A DNA stretch of 64,000 bases from Zygnema cylindricum (Eukaryota > Streptophyta > Zygnematophyceae > Zygnematales > Zygnemataceae): positions 62,963 through 126,962 of the forward strand of contig JBBHKE010000344.1 in the NCBI GenBank assembly GCA_037447655.1. The letters run 5' to 3'. The position numbers and the translations under genes were made by a program. The notes under the pieces are model-generated. The model saw only the letters and a list, made by a program, of their open reading frames with translations. It was not told where the DNA came from and did no database searches. Below are positions 45,293 to 57,950 of the stretch, piece by piece; positions within the stretch are counted from its first letter, which is position 1; each line of letters starts with the position of its first letter.

Positions 45293-48200
45293 ACTATACA
45301 CATGTACTTGAGGCGGAATCCGAGGACGAGGACGATGAGCTCCTTTTGGATGAGGAGTTGGAGGCGAAAACTGAGGTTGAAATTCCACGAAGGCAGAAAT
45401 GTGCTTACGGTGGATTGAAAGGTGAAGCAGGCTGGATTATAGATTCAGGTGCCTCAATGCACATGTGTAAGGATAGGCACGTGTTCACTAAGATAAGAAA
45501 GATTCCCACCGTAAAGATAGAGTACGGGGATGGGAGGATAGTCACCACTACTCTTGTAGGATCGGTAGATCTGTAAGTGTTAGTAGAAGGAAAGACATCC
45601 ATATTAACATTCTCCGATGTATTGTTTATTCCGGAGTTGAACAAAAACCTTATCTCTACATCAGTATTAGATGATAAGGGTTTTTTCACTAGCACTAGGG
45701 TAGGAGTCTTTACTGCTAGTTTTGAGGAGGATGTCTATTTCATTGCTGAGAAAGGTAGCCATGGGATGTTTAGGCTGATCTTAAGTAATGAAACGAAGAA
45801 ACTTTATTATGCTGGTGTTCATGATATTATGATGTGGCATAAGAGGCTTGGGCATGTGAATCTAGATAAGTTAAGAGAGATGAAAAAGATGGGAGTGGTG
45901 GAAGGGATTCAGTTCAGTGAGAGTGATGATATAAGTGATTGTAGTGGGTGTGCTCAAGGTAAAGCACACAGATTACCCTTTCCTAAATCAGCCACCTATC
46001 AGGGAGAAAAACTTCTAGATCTAGTACACACAGATATTTGGGGACCGGCTAGAGTGCCCTCACCAGGGGGAAGAGATTTATAATGACTATAACTGATGAT
46101 TGGTCTCGGTATTCCCGGGTGTATTTTTTGAAAAACAAGTTAGAAGCTGAGGATTGTTTTAGACAATATAAAGCATGGAGGAAAAAACTCCATGAAACTC
46201 CAATCTAGAGAGTAAGGAGTGACAATGGTGGAGAGTATACTTCTAACGAGTTTGAGGTTTTTCTGAGGGAAGATGGGGTCCAACACCAAAAGACAGTTCC
46301 AGAAAATCCGGAACAAAATGGGGTAGCTGAAAGGTTAAATAGAACACTAAGTGATAGTGCTAGAAGTATGTTGTCAGATAAAACGATAGGAAAAAGAATT
46401 TGGGCAGAAGCAATGAACTGTGCTAATTATCTCAAGAATAGAGTTCATACTTCAACTATAAAAGATCAAACACCTTATGAGAGATGGACAGGCCGCAAAC
46501 CAGACATATCTCACTTAAAGGTTTTCGGCAATCAAGTATTTAGTCTAGTTACAGATCGGTCTAATTGGAAGCTAGATCCTAAAGGAAAACCGGGATACTT
46601 ATTAGGATATGATGAAGATGTTAAAGGATATAGAGTTTATTATCTAAAAAGGGAAGATATAATCTTAGTAAAACATGTAGTAGTTATGGATGAAGGAAAG
46701 TCTGTGGATCCCTTCAAATATACGAAGTCAGTAAAAATCAGATTTGAGTCAGAAAATTCCGATGACTTTGAGCTCCCTAACTATCCGGGTTTTAGAGAAG
46801 ATGACATTCTTGAAGATACAAATCAGACCAAAAAGGACTCGGCTATGGAAACTCCAGTGAGAACTCTACCCGAAGCGGAAAAAGTGGTGGAAATTGATTC
46901 GGAATCAAGGGATAGGGGAGAAGCCGAGTTTGTTCGAAAGAATCCACGAGAACCATCTATTCCGGCCTCAGATTTTGAGGGGGAAGAAGAAGTAGTAAAA
47001 GACTGCAAGAAAAACAGGTTAATAACAATGTAACTAAACTATCTCATCAAGATGAACCTCAAATTATGGAGAGGCAATGACTTGTCCAGAAAGAAACCGG
47101 TGGAAGACAGCCATCAATGAAGACATGACCTCAATTATGGCAGCCGATACTTGGGAGCTGGTGGATTGTCCACCTAACCGAAAACCAATCGGTTGTAAGT
47201 GGGTTTTCAAATTAAAACTGAACCCAGATAACACAATCGAGCGCTACAAGGCCCGATTAGTGGCAAAGGGATTTACACAAAAAGATGGAATTGACTACGA
47301 GGAAACCTTTGCCCCGGTGGTCATATTTCCCTTCGTCCGAATACTTCTTAGCTTGGCAGCAGCCGAAGACATAGAAGTGCACCAGATGGACATCAAGATA
47401 GCCATTTTGCATTGAGAATTGGAAGAGGAGATCTTCATGCGACAACCCGAAGGGTTTGTGGAGGAAAGAGAGGAGAGTAAGGTATGCTGGCTGATTAAAT
47501 CTCTTTATGGTTTGAAACAGGCGCCTCGACACTGGAATAAGAAGCTTGATGAGTTTCTTACCGGTCTAGGATATATTCGAATCAGCTCAGATCACTCAAT
47601 CTATGTTTTCGAAGATGAGGATTGTTTTATATTTATTGCAATTTATGTTGATGATTTGCTTGTTTTAAGTAAATCAATGGAAAAAATTAATAAACTAAAA
47701 ACCGATCTTAAGGGGAGATTTGAAATGAAGGATATGGGGGAAGCAAAATATATTTTGGGAATTCAAGTAGAGAGAGACCGAAAAAGAAAAATTATAAGAT
47801 TGACTCAAAAGGAAGCAATAAGGAACATGCTTGAAAAATTTCAAATGGATAAAGCTAATAGTTGTACAACTCCAATGGAGTTGAAAAAGGGAAGTGAGGG
47901 GAGTGAGGAAGGAGGAGTCATATTCTTAGACGAGGAATTATCTCCTAAAGATCAGAAGTTCATGCAGACTATTCCTTACAGGCAAGTAGTGGGAAGTCTA
48001 ATATATTTTATGAATTGTACCTGGCCGGATTTAGCTGCAGCTGTAGGAGTGCTGAGTAGAAGTCTAAATGCTCCCACTAAGAAAGATTGGGAGGCAGCTA
48101 AGAGAGTTCTTAGATACTTGATAGGAACTATGGATCTATGGTTGCATTTGGGTGGGGAGAATACTGACATCACTACTTGGAGTGATGCTAGTTATGGTGA

Positions 48201-48640
48201 TGCTTCGATGAGGAGATGCACTTCTGGATATGTATTATATGTGGGTGATGGGGCTTGATGTTGGAGTAGCAAACAGCAAAAGGTCATTGCTTAGTCCACC
48301 ATGGAGGCTGAGTATATGGCCTCTTGCTCTGCTGTAAAAGAATTTATATGGGTCAAGTCTTTACTTGGTGAACTTGGTCATCTTAAGAGTTGTGTGCAGA
48401 AAATATTTTGTGATAATCAGGCAGCAATTGCTATTTTTGCCAATCCTAAACATCATTTTAAAGCTAAACATATGGACATTAGACTCAGCTTTGTTAAAGA
48501 GAAAGTAGAAAATAAAATAATCAGTTTAGAGTACCGACCAGATAGTTAGATGGTAACAGATATGATGACCAAACCTGTGCCTTCCCCTAAGCTAATTTTC
48601 TGCAGGGAGAAGTGTGGTCTGAAATTAAAGATTAACTAGA
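45293..48640 (+). pseudogene. Copia Pol, element F, decayed
   Basis: Plus-strand pol close to D1/D2. In order: acidic linker (DEDDELLLDEELEAK), IPRRQKCA, protease DSGASMHMC, HHCC finger (WHKRLGHVNL, CSGCAQGK), integrase (HTDIWGP, SDNGGEYTSNEF, PEQNGVAERLNRTL), RT (WVFKLKLNPDN, MDIKIAIL, intact YVDD in IAIYVDDLLVL) and RNase H (SDASYGDA, STMEAEYMAS, CDNQAAIAIF, KHMDIRLSF). Stops or frameshifts near 45574, 46081, 46206, 47033, 47413, 48256, 48291 and 48547. Its own Gag and 5' LTR are missing; G1 takes their place. Confidence 0.9.
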
Positions 48641-48641
48641 A

Positions 48642-48652
48642 AATAAGGGGAG
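48642..48652 (+). other. Element F polypurine tract
   Basis: AATAAGGGGAG directly before the LTR TG. Confidence 0.8.
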
Positions 48653-49697
48653 TGTAGAAATTAATGGTTTTTAAGTATATTTTAGGTCTGAATAGAAATA
48701 AAGAAGCCGAGGTAGTCTACCTCTAACTTCTCTCTCCAACTCTCAAACTTGTCGCAGTCACTGAGAAATTGGAGAGGAAGCTAGAGCCATGGCTACCTAG
48801 GCTATCCTGAGGTTTACAGGAAAATTATATTATTCAAGGGATTAATTACTAAAACGTATGTGCTGGCGACAAGTTTGATCCTTGTACCTGCCGGCCGTCA
48901 GAGAGTAGATAGCCGGTAGCCTTAGCCGTTAAGTCTAGAAGTAGTGTTACATAGTATAGTACGATAATGATTTAAACATGTACACGTAGGATAAATCATT
49001 TAACTATAACTGTTAACGGGATACATAGATATGGTAGTGTAAAAGTACGAATTGCGGTACGGATAAGAAATTAATACCGCGCATTGATTTCGTAAGCGAA
49101 ATAAATATCGCGCATGTATTTATTACGGCTACGATCAAATGCGAGTTTAATCGGACGGCCGGAATTAGCGCCGAGATCGCGGAAGAAGAATTCGGCGGTT
49201 TGTGGGCATCGCCACATCAGATGACACGTGGCGATGTTACATTGGAGCGCGGCATCTCCGAGGATTAAAGGAGCGAATCCGGATATTCCACGTGTGGACA
49301 TTTAGGCCATGTCGTACAATGTCCGTACATAAAGTACACCGGCAGTTGTACTTTTGCGTACGGAACTGTATTCTGATTGGTTCCGTACATCAGTAGATAG
49401 AGTCTGTGAGAGAGATAGGACTTAGAAAAATTAGAAGATAGGAACCTCTCTCCCAGAGAGCTTTTGTACAAAAGGTCAACTTTGACCCTCCATAACTTAC
49501 TGCTCAGGGGAGCAAATTCAAAGATTCTTTTTGCTATCGACTCAGGGGAGTCTTGCCTTCACAGGGGTGAAGGTGGTCAGAGTTTTTGTCTGCCAGGGTG
49601 GCAGTTATTTTTGCTTAAACACAAAGGGGTCAGGATTATCCTAGAGGCTTCTTGGAAGCTGTCCACTCTGAGGACTTATGGAGGTCTCAGAGTTTCA
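48653..49697 (+). mobile_element. Element F 3' LTR (1045 bp)
   Basis: From TGTAGAAATTAATGG to ...GGTCTCAGAGTTTCA. The same LTR occurs inverted at 62146-63203 (element I), which fixes both ends. Contains the antisense tRNA-like module at about 48885-48946. It abuts the gag of element C, so F or its precursor inserted there. Confidence 0.85.
48885..48946 (-). other. tRNA-like module inside LTR (antisense to it)
   Basis: Minus strand: taacggctaaggctaccgg followed by the degenerate B-box aggatcaaac. It lines up with the better-preserved copy at 62906-62985. Confidence 0.5.
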
Positions 49698-52600
49698 AGA
49701 ATCAGTTTAATCCGTTCACACATTTTAATCAAAGTGGAAATAGACAATCCAACAATGCATGCTTTTATTGTAGTGAGAGAGGTCATGGATACAAATTTTG
49801 TCCTAAGCGTAAAAAAGCTAACGATACACGTTTATACCGGCCGAGATGGCAACAAAGCCAGTTTTACAAAGGCTTCTTGGGGACTACACCTCATGGTAAT
49901 GCACTATTTTCAACTTCTTCATCTCTCCAAGACGAGACTTTGACGGTTTCTACGGAGGAAGATACGGATCTATTCGCTATGGCGGCTGCAATGGAGGGCG
50001 CCAAGGACCCCGGATGGATAATGGATACAGAAGCGTCAGCCCACATGTGCTGGAACAAAACCATCTTCAAAAATCTGAAAGCAACGCCGGAGAAAAATAT
50101 TTATTATGCTTGTGGAATGAGTGTCCAAACTCGTGTTGTGGGTGATGTGTCCTTACTAGTTGATGTAGAAGGAAAAGCAATTTAAAGGACTCTTCACAAT
50201 GTCTTATTTGTGCCTGACTTTAAGAAAAATTTGTTTTCTACGTTGTTGGTAGAGAGCAAAGGCTTTGAGGTTAATTTGAAAAATGGTCAGCAGGTTGTTA
50301 GCAAAAATGGCAAGGTTGCGGTTACAGGTACTAGAGATAGTAGCAAGATGTATCGCATGGATATGGCTAATACAAAGGAAAATGATGTTTTGTACTCCGA
50401 TGTTTTGCACTCAGATGAGTTGTGGCATAAAAGATTAGGCCATGTTATTTATGATAGTTTGAGGAAAATGGCCATTGCTAGAAAAATAGATGGTGTATCA
50501 ATCACAGATGGGCCGGTCAAAACTTGCGAAGGTTGTGCTTTAGTCAAAATCCACAGATTGCCATTTCCTAAGGATTCCGAGCATCGATCAACGAAACTTT
50601 TACAACAAATTCATTCGGATGTCTTTGGTCCGGCGAAGGTTCCATCTGCTGGAGGGATGAAATATATGGTCACCTTCACAGATGATTTCTCCAGGTTTAC
50701 AAAAGCTTACTTCATGAAGGAGAAGAGTGAAGTGTTTGGTCACTTCAAACACTATAAAGCATGGGCTGAAAAACTTCATAATTCATCTATTTTGCAGCTC
50801 AAATCGAACAATGGTGGTGAATTTACATCGAAAGAATTTGAAACCTTTTTACTCGAGGAAGGCATTAGTCATCTATTGACTGTTCCCTATTCACCGGAAC
50901 AAAATGGGGTGTCGGAAAGACTGAATAGAACTCTCACGGAAAGCTCTAGGTCTATGCTCGCAGATAAAACTGTGGATCCGAAATTCTGGGCTGAGGCTCT
51001 AAATTGTGCAGTTTATATTAAAAATAGGATAGGATCAAGATCGGTAGAAATAACTCCCTACGAAATCTGGACAGGTAGCAAACCACATGTTAGCCATTTC
51101 AAGGTCTTTTGTAGTCAATGCTTTGTATTGGATACGTATACAGATAGATGGAAAATGGAACCGAAGGGATTACCAGGTATTCTGTTAGGATATGATGATC
51201 ACTCAAAATGTTATAGAGTCTTTGTGTTTTAAAGGCAGAAAATAGTTGTAGCTAGAAACATCATTGTTAAAGATGAACTAGACTCCATAAATATATTTCA
51301 AATGACAGAGCAGCAAAAGCACCAAAAAGTACAGGAGTATGTCATCTTAGATTGCATGCAGGAAATTGTCCCGCAGATTCCACAAACTATGGAAATGACT
51401 CCGGCAATAGACTCTCTCCAACTTCCTCACCAACTTCAGGTCCAGACGGACCAAGATCAGTCAATACACACGGATCGCAACCAGCGCAATCAGCAAGACA
51501 GGGATCGCAACCAGCGGAATCAGCGCAATGCGCGACATCCGACGATCTCAGCCTCAACATTTCCAGGGGGAAGAAGATCAAGCAGCCGCCTGCAAGCAAG
51601 CTCTCACTTTGCCTACTCGGCAGTCTCAGGGGAGCCCTTGACCATCCAAGAAACCTTCTCATCACCAGAGCGGAATCAGTAGATTGAGGCGGCAAACGAC
51701 GAAATGAAGTCGATTATGGAGGCTCAAACATGGGAGCTTGTGGACCTTCCTCCGGACCGAAAAGCGATCGGCAACAAATGGGTATTCAAGGTGAAGTTAA
51801 ATCGCGATAACACCATTGAACGTTATAAGGCCAGACTTGTGGCAAAGGGGTACAATCAAAAGGAAGGAATCGATTTTGAAAAAACATTTTCTCCGGTTGT
51901 AAGATTTCCAACAGTTAGGATTTTGCTGTCCCTCGCTGATATATAAGATATGGAAATCCATCAGATGGATGTAAAAACGGCCTTTTTGCATGGAGAACTA
52001 GAAGAGACCATTTACATGCAGCAGCCTGAAAAGTATGTGGAACCAGGAAAAGAGCACCTAGTATGCAAGTTGCTAAAATCTTTGTACGACCTAAAACAGG
52101 CCCCCAGACAGTGGAATATAAAGCTTGATGAATTATTGACTAGTCTAGGATTTCAAAGGATAAGTTCTGATCACTCTGTCTGCCTTCTAAAGGGTGAAAA
52201 TGGGATAGTGTATATAGCAGTATATGTAGATGATTTGCTATTAATTAGCAAATCAATGGATGAAATTAACAAAATCAAAACTGCACTAAACTCACGGTTC
52301 GTGATGAAAGACCTCGGTGAGGCAAAATATATCATGATATCCAAATAGAGAGGGACAGAAATAAGAAAATAATAAAATTGACTCAAGAAGAGGCTATTGA
52401 AAACATGTTAGATGTGTACGGAATGCGGGGGGCAAAAGGATGTTTAACTCCAATGGAGTTTCGGCAGAAGTTAGAGGGAAAAGAGACAGAACCAGGTGTC
52501 ATTCTAAGCGAGTATTTAGAGTCAGGGGAGAATGATCCTATGACAATAATACCTTATAGACAGATAAAGGGAAGCTTAATATATTTCATGAACTGTACCC

Positions 52601-53208
52601 GTCCTGACATTGCTGCAGCAGTCTGGGTACTGAGCAGGAGTCTAGAAAATCCGAGAAAATCTGATCTTGATGCAGCAAGGAGAGTCTTAAGATATTTGGC
52701 AGGAACTAAAGATCTCAAACTCACTCTAGGCGGAGGAGAAGTCAAGCTGCAAACATGGAGTGATGCAAGCTATGGCGACATGCCAAGCCCAAAATTCACC
52801 ACGGGATTCGTTCTACAAATTGGGAACGGTACTTGCTGCTGGAGCAGCAAACTTCAAAAGGTTACAGCACAGTCGACAATGGAGTCAGAATATATGGCAG
52901 CAAGCTTGGCCCTCAAAAAAGTCTTATGGGTAAAATCCATATTACAAGAACTAGGATACATGCAAGTTGGTCCACAAGTGATCTGGTGTGATAACCAGGC
53001 TGCCATTGCCATTGCTTCTAACCCGAGTCATCACTTCAAAAGCAACCACATGGATGTACGATTACACTTTGTAAGAGAAAAAGTATTCTCTAGAGTGCTT
53101 AAATTATGTTATTTGCCACATGCAAAAATGATTGCTGATATGCTCACTAAAGCCCTTCCTGCTCGTAAGCTGAAGTATTGTAGGGACGCAGTGGGATTAT
53201 GTGAATAG
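49698..53208 (+). pseudogene. Copia Gag-Pol, element C, 5' truncated
   Basis: Starts in Gag just before the knuckle CFYCSERGHGYKFC. It continues with a protease relic (DTEASAHMC, the Ser-Gly after Asp replaced), integrase (WHKRLGHVIY, CEGCALVK, HSDVFGP, NNGGEFTSK with the catalytic Asp changed to Asn, PEQNGVSERLNRTL), RT ([22 protein letters not shown], intact YVDD in AVYVDDLLLIS) and RNase H (SDASYGDM, STMESEYMAA, CDNQAAIAIA, NHMDVRLHFVREKV), ending MIADMLTKALP and GLCE. Stops at 50183, 51230, 51680 and 51943; frameshifts near 51400 and 52335. The RNase H half (52378-53208) is intact. The N-terminal half of Gag was removed by the F LTR. Confidence 0.9.
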
Positions 53209-53360
53209 TTGAATTGTTGCACTGCTATACTGCCACTCTGCGATAAATCCACCATTGTGAGGTAGTGGGACTGGGTGACTTCGTAATTGCTATATTGTTA
53301 TGCTGCGATGGTGCGCTAGTTTATCACCGCAGCGGCGCCACGATACTGAGTCTAAAGCTT
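53209..53360 (+). other. Untranslated spacer between element C stop and polypurine tract
   Basis: 152 bp with no coding potential, followed by the polypurine tract. Confidence 0.6.
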
Positions 53361-53368
53361 TAGGGGAG
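53361..53368 (+). other. Element C polypurine tract
   Basis: TAGGGGAG directly before TGTTGTC. Confidence 0.8.
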
Positions 53369-53396
53369 TGTTGTCTTTTTGGAAAGCTTTCAGTCT

Positions 53397-53540
53397 CAGA
53401 GCAGCGCAGCTGCTTTACAAACAAAGCAGTGCAGCTGCTATAGAGACAGAGCAGCGCAGCTGCTATACAACACAACAATGTAGCTGCTATACAGCAGAGC
53501 AGCGCAACAGCAGAGCAGCGCAGCAACGAAGCTGCAACAC
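53397..53540 (+). repeat. CAGCTG-rich tandem array in LTR of C
   Basis: Four to five imperfect units of about 25-35 bp containing gagcagcgcagctgctatac. The palindromic core gcagctgc recurs. Confidence 0.8.
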
Positions 53541-53659
53541 AGACAGGACAAGGCAACCATGATTATATTTGATATGGTCCGTACGGACAACGCAACGTCT
53601 GATATTCTTAATGTGATTCTGTACAGGATAGAGCAACTGCGATAGATACGATTCTAGTC

Positions 53660-53780
53660 AACTTAGTGGGAACTCAGTGGTAACTTAGTGGGTAACTCAG
53701 TGGTAGCTTAGTGATAGCTAGTGGTAGCTTAGTGATAGCTCAATGGTAGCTTGACAGATTAGTGGTAGCTTGGTGGTTTG
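53660..53780 (+). repeat. Short tandem array in LTR of C
   Basis: About ten imperfect units of 10-13 bp of the type agtggtagctt. Confidence 0.8.
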
Positions 53781-54079
53781 ACGTACCTCTCAAGTACACT
53801 GGTGTTGCCAGTTCAACACAAGTATAAGACATAGGACACATAACATATTATGTATCCAGACTTCCAAGTAGTAAAACTGCAGACAGTTTTTGGGAAACTT
53901 CTGAGTATTATATCTTGAGTGTTATCAGGTCAATTGTGCTATAACTTTGGGAGGTATCACTATTTATGCTACTCTATATTCTGATAGAGTTTTGTGAGGT
54001 TTGGATGCTTGTATAAGAATTGGTGAGCACTTAAGAAAAGCTGTTTGGAAGGATTTTTGATAGCTTCTGAGAGTGTATC

Positions 54080-54154
54080 ATGTCTACTTCTACTACTACT
54101 GCTGCTCCTCCACCTACACCGGTGGTTGTAGAACAACACTTAGAGGGTACGTGA
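54080..54154 (+). pseudogene. Gag start fragment after the C LTR
   Basis: MSTSTTTAAPPPTPVVVEQ, then HLEGT and a stop: a typical copia Gag N-terminus, cut off where sequence similar to the G1 leader begins. As with B, the 3' LTR is followed by the start of another body. Confidence 0.5.
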
Positions 54155-54580
54155 GTGGATTAGGATCAATCTGACCCAATTGTATTGAACATCTGCATTA
54201 TTCACGCTTTCTATGCTTGCCATCTGGTAGTAAGTGGCCTTTTGTTTTTCTTGTTGTATGTTTGGCGTGGAATATTCTAGTTAGATCTGGCCGTTGGTGG
54301 CCTTGGATAGAACTATTTTCTGCCTGTGGAGCTTTAGATTTGCATCTCCGGGTGCTTGTTTAGCAATTTTCAGCTTTTATAATTCTGGCCCTTTGGCCTT
54401 GCCCACTCGTTTGCAGGGCATAGGTTTCGGTTAAAGCGGCTTCTTGATTAGATCTCGCCATCGCGGCTTTGCTAGAGACTATTTGAGATTGTTGCCTACG
54501 TGTTTGGTGTGGTTCTCACTTGTTGCATTTCGGATAGATCGTGTTTATTACCTCGTCGTCGTGGTTCCCAATTTCCTTTT
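54155..54580 (+). other. Leader of G2, no gene
   Basis: Similar to 43128-43543. Contains blocks such as tctggccgttggtggcc and tctggccctttggcc. Confidence 0.55.
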
Positions 54581-56068
54581 ATGCCTACCGATTGGAACAA
54601 TCTTAATTTTCGTCCCGGGTCTCTTCGTAGTGGCATTGTTTTCCGCCAATCACTTGTAGACCAAACGGATCTAGCAAGTCTACCTCAGTCTCCTATAGTT
54701 TGAATTCCGGTATCGAGAACACCGTCTGTCCAATCAAGACTCACCCCCGTCTCTTTTTTGTCATCTATCTCGTCTACGCTATCTGTAGAGGAAATTGATG
54801 ACAAAGGTTTCGAGGAATCCACTTCTGGTTCCCTCTCTTTTTGGTCTTTTCCTAGTCTCATTTTGGTTCGGTGTCCGTAAACGCCGGTTAGTGACATGGC
54901 TTCCTCCTTGGAGGGCCCCATGAGCAAAATGGAATTGTGCTTTTCAGGGATGAATGATAGAATGTCCTTATCTCATTTCCGTAGGTTGTATGATATCGAA
55001 ATGCGCGATTTGGCATTTCGCTATCAAGATCAATTTGATCTTCGTGTAGCATTCTCTCTCCTCGGGTGATACCTCAGAGGTTCGGCTCTCACCCTATATT
55101 CACGCAAGTATAATACTATATTCGCGATGACAAAATTTTCCCCTCCTTTCGTTGGCACACCAGAGGTCATACGACAAGTGGATATCCCGTTTCAGGCCGC
55201 TTTTCCCAAGGTCCTGGATGCCTAAGGTAATGTCCTAGTTCCCGCTGTCCCGAAAATTCCTCGTCAATATGCTGTGGCTGCACGTGCTGCTGTCCTAGCA
55301 CGATTAGGGATGACAATTCTGTTGCGAGATTCCCTTTTTGTCATGTTCGATCTCCTAGAAGCGGAGTATCGAATGCAAAATCCAGATCAAGTGAAAGAAA
55401 TGATGAATTTCGAACGTAAACCAGGTGAAACCGCCCCCGCTTTATGTGCCCGTATGGAGACGCTACGAGAAGCCTTACCGAACTTAATGTCTGATGCGGA
55501 AGCTGTCCAAAAATTTGTTGGAATGTTTCCTGATCACTCAAAACGATTTATCCAAAGTCATCTTACGCAGACATACGTCTTGAAATTTTCCTTTGACCAG
55601 GCCGCCCAATATGCGGTTGAATATGAGATGCAGTCGTGTTGGTGGGAAGCTCATGATCGATCGGAATTTGCTTCCCCACTTCCCCCACCAAGCAACCCAT
55701 GGCCTCACAATAGGCCTCAGAAGGTTCCTGCCATGGGAGCTCCACCGTTTAACCCTGGAAACAGATTATGTTTTCGTTGTCGGGAAACAAGGTATGAGGC
55801 TCGCATGTGTCCAAATAAGACGGCCATATACACTCACTGTCAGCAGATGGGACATTATGCCCATCGATCCCGTATTAAAAACCCAGAGTTCTCATATCAG
55901 AATCAAATCAAGAATGGGGGTATTCCTGCCCGTTCCGCCAAGCCGGTCACTCCACCTAACGAAACCGAGAAAGAATCTACTCCTCCTAGAATTTTCCGTA
56001 GATAGAGAGAAAGGATAGAGCTGCAAGATACTATGGCAGCTATGATGAGGGAACAGTTCGATGCTTTC
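54581..56068 (+). pseudogene. Gag with zinc knuckles, G2, first part
   Basis: Second copy of the G-type Gag. It begins MPTDWNNLNFRPGS and has CFSGMNDRMSLSHFRRLY, DLAFRYQDQFDLRVAFSLLG (then a stop), EYRMQNPDQVKEMMNFERK and ARMETLREALPNLMSDAEA. The first knuckle reads CFRCRETRYEARMC (His lost) and the second YTHCQQMGHYAHRS (two Cys lost), so both are degenerate. Stops near 54700, 54885, 55066, 55222 and 56003. It is interrupted by a solo LTR at 56069. Confidence 0.75.
56064..56068. repeat. Target duplication CTTTC, left
   Basis: Exact partner at 57337-57341. Confidence 0.9.
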
Positions 56069-57336
56069 TGTTGTCCATAGCCATTTTCAGCCATGGATTT
56101 ACCCTCGGAAGCACCACAGACTACCCAAAAACAGCCTACTTTGAATCAACACAGAATTCTACAGAAATAACAAAACAAGCTGAAACTATAAAAACAGATA
56201 TTTTCTAGGCTATATATTAACCTCAAAAAGTTTCAGACAAAAATAAAAAACAGAGTGATCACATCATCTGGTCAAAGTTGCATAAAAACAGTCTGCCAGA
56301 ACTTTGATAAAACCGACCAACTTCACAATGAAGTAAAACACAGACCAGGAACACAATAGGCCTGAAAATCTGTAGCAATGTATAAAATATTGGGAGGAAC
56401 ACACATGCAAAATTTCAGTTAATAATGCCAACAGATCTGAGAGCATTACTCAGATAAAATTACCAAAAACACCATAAACAGTTTTTGGTACAGAAAGTTC
56501 CTATGTCTTAAAATGACTAAGTCCTACAAATATAAACTAGAGCTCACTACTGAACGTACGGAGGCATACCAGCCGTACGCTACCTACCTGCTACCTCAAT
56601 TAATGTTAGTATACCCGAATACTTCAAGGTATGTCAAAATGAGTAAAAGTACACTAATAACTAATTCACAAAAAGACAAAACAATGTTTAACCAAATATT
56701 TACACCGACAACAAAATCGTATGCTGAGTCATTGCGTGTAAGTCAACAAGACTCCACGAACCTCGTAAAACAATCCGAGCCGTCCAAAAATAGATATTGT
56801 GTGATTGACGCGATTTCGCGTCACCACTACTTGCAAAATACTGGCGGCCTTTGTCCGCCGTCCGTCGCTCTTGTTCGGCACCCTCGATGTCGCGCCACGT
56901 GATCCCAAATTCCACTTGACGAAACGACGTCAAGCCATCCAAATTTGTCCGTACCGCAATTACGTACTTCGCCATAAATTACGCCTACCACTTTTAAGTA
57001 CTCCTGTAAAATAAGATTATTTGTACCGTCGAGACCTTTTCCATAAATGCCACCTGTCGCATTATGTTTCGTACGTGCGACGTACCATTTCAATCTCTTC
57101 GAATATTTTACGTCGGATCGCGTCGCAATCCGCCGTCCATTTCTTAACGCATTCCGCGCCACTCAATTACTCTATCACGTCCCTTTAATTTTACTCATAC
57201 ATTTACTCCCCCAATCCACAAATCCATTTGAACCTCCATTTGTATAACCACATTACTTCCGGTAATAACATACGCAAGAAACGTCGCGTGCGCACAAAAC
57301 GTGGCGTACGCACGAAACTAGGTTTTCAAAACAACA
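56069..57336 (-). mobile_element. Solo LTR (C-like family) in G2 gag
   Basis: 1268 bp with ends TGTTGT/ACAACA and an exact 5-bp duplication. The gag reading resumes directly after it. Inverted relative to the related solo LTR at 32167. The 129-codon frame inside (56513-56902) is not a gene. Confidence 0.92.
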
Positions 57337-57341
57337 CTTTC
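57337..57341. repeat. Target duplication CTTTC, right
   Basis: Exact partner of 56064-56068. Confidence 0.9.
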
Positions 57342-57423
57342 ATGGCGTAGATGAAGCCACAGTTTACTGGTATGGCCCGTACGGTCGTTCACATGCTGAC
57401 GTTGGCCGGTCGACACATGCACG
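57342..57423 (+). pseudogene. G2 gag, second part
   Basis: MKPQFTGMARTVVHMLTLAG matches MKPQLIGMARTVVHMPTLAG of G1. The similarity ends at gacacatgcacgac (57410-57423), a 14-mer that recurs at 59154-59167. Confidence 0.8.
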
Positions 57424-57817
57424 ACAGCCGTCATGTCGCATCTCGTTGGCCACTTTCTTTGTTAATATTTAGATTTTAGGATAAACGGCCGCCACACTAA
57501 TTTGTATTTGGGTGTTATTATGGTTTCGCATGTCTGTACATTGCAAGTTTGACCGTCGGTACATACCTACGTTGACCGTAATTTCCGCCAGCGACGAGTT
57601 AGACCGTACGACTTTCATTTCCCGGAATTCCCCGATGACGATTCATTTTCGATTTCACGTCCATACTTAAGTTTTCTGTCGTTGATTTTGGCGTGACGGG
57701 ACAGACAATTTCATATATTTATTTCGATCGAAGCGACGCTGGGAATCTCGCGGGTATCAAAGAGATATAATTACGCGCGAGCGGCGGCGTCCGTACTTTT
57801 GATTTCCATCGCAGGTT

Positions 57818-57950
57818 TTGGCGTGACGCGATGTACAATTTTGAGACACTTATTTCGCGACGTATGACTTTGGGATGTCAGTGACGCGGCGTACGATTTC
57901 GAAACATTGGCGACGCAACGTACAATTTCAAAATGTTGGCGACGCACGCT
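57818..57950 (+). repeat. Imperfect tandem repeat, ~30-bp unit
   Basis: Four units of the type gacgcaacgtacaatttcaaaatgttgg with variable bases. Confidence 0.7.

Larger units (their letters stand above)
53369..54079 (+). mobile_element. Element C 3' LTR
   Basis: Starts TGTTGTCTTTTTGGAAAGC. The end is uncertain and placed near 54079 (gtatca), just before a gag-like ATG. Shares tgtttttgggaaact and ctataactttg blocks with the solo LTR at 32167. Contains two internal tandem arrays, listed separately. Confidence 0.65.

Noticed and set aside
56513-56902. 129-codon frame as a gene
   Set aside because: It lies wholly inside a solo LTR with exact target duplications and has no recognisable domain.
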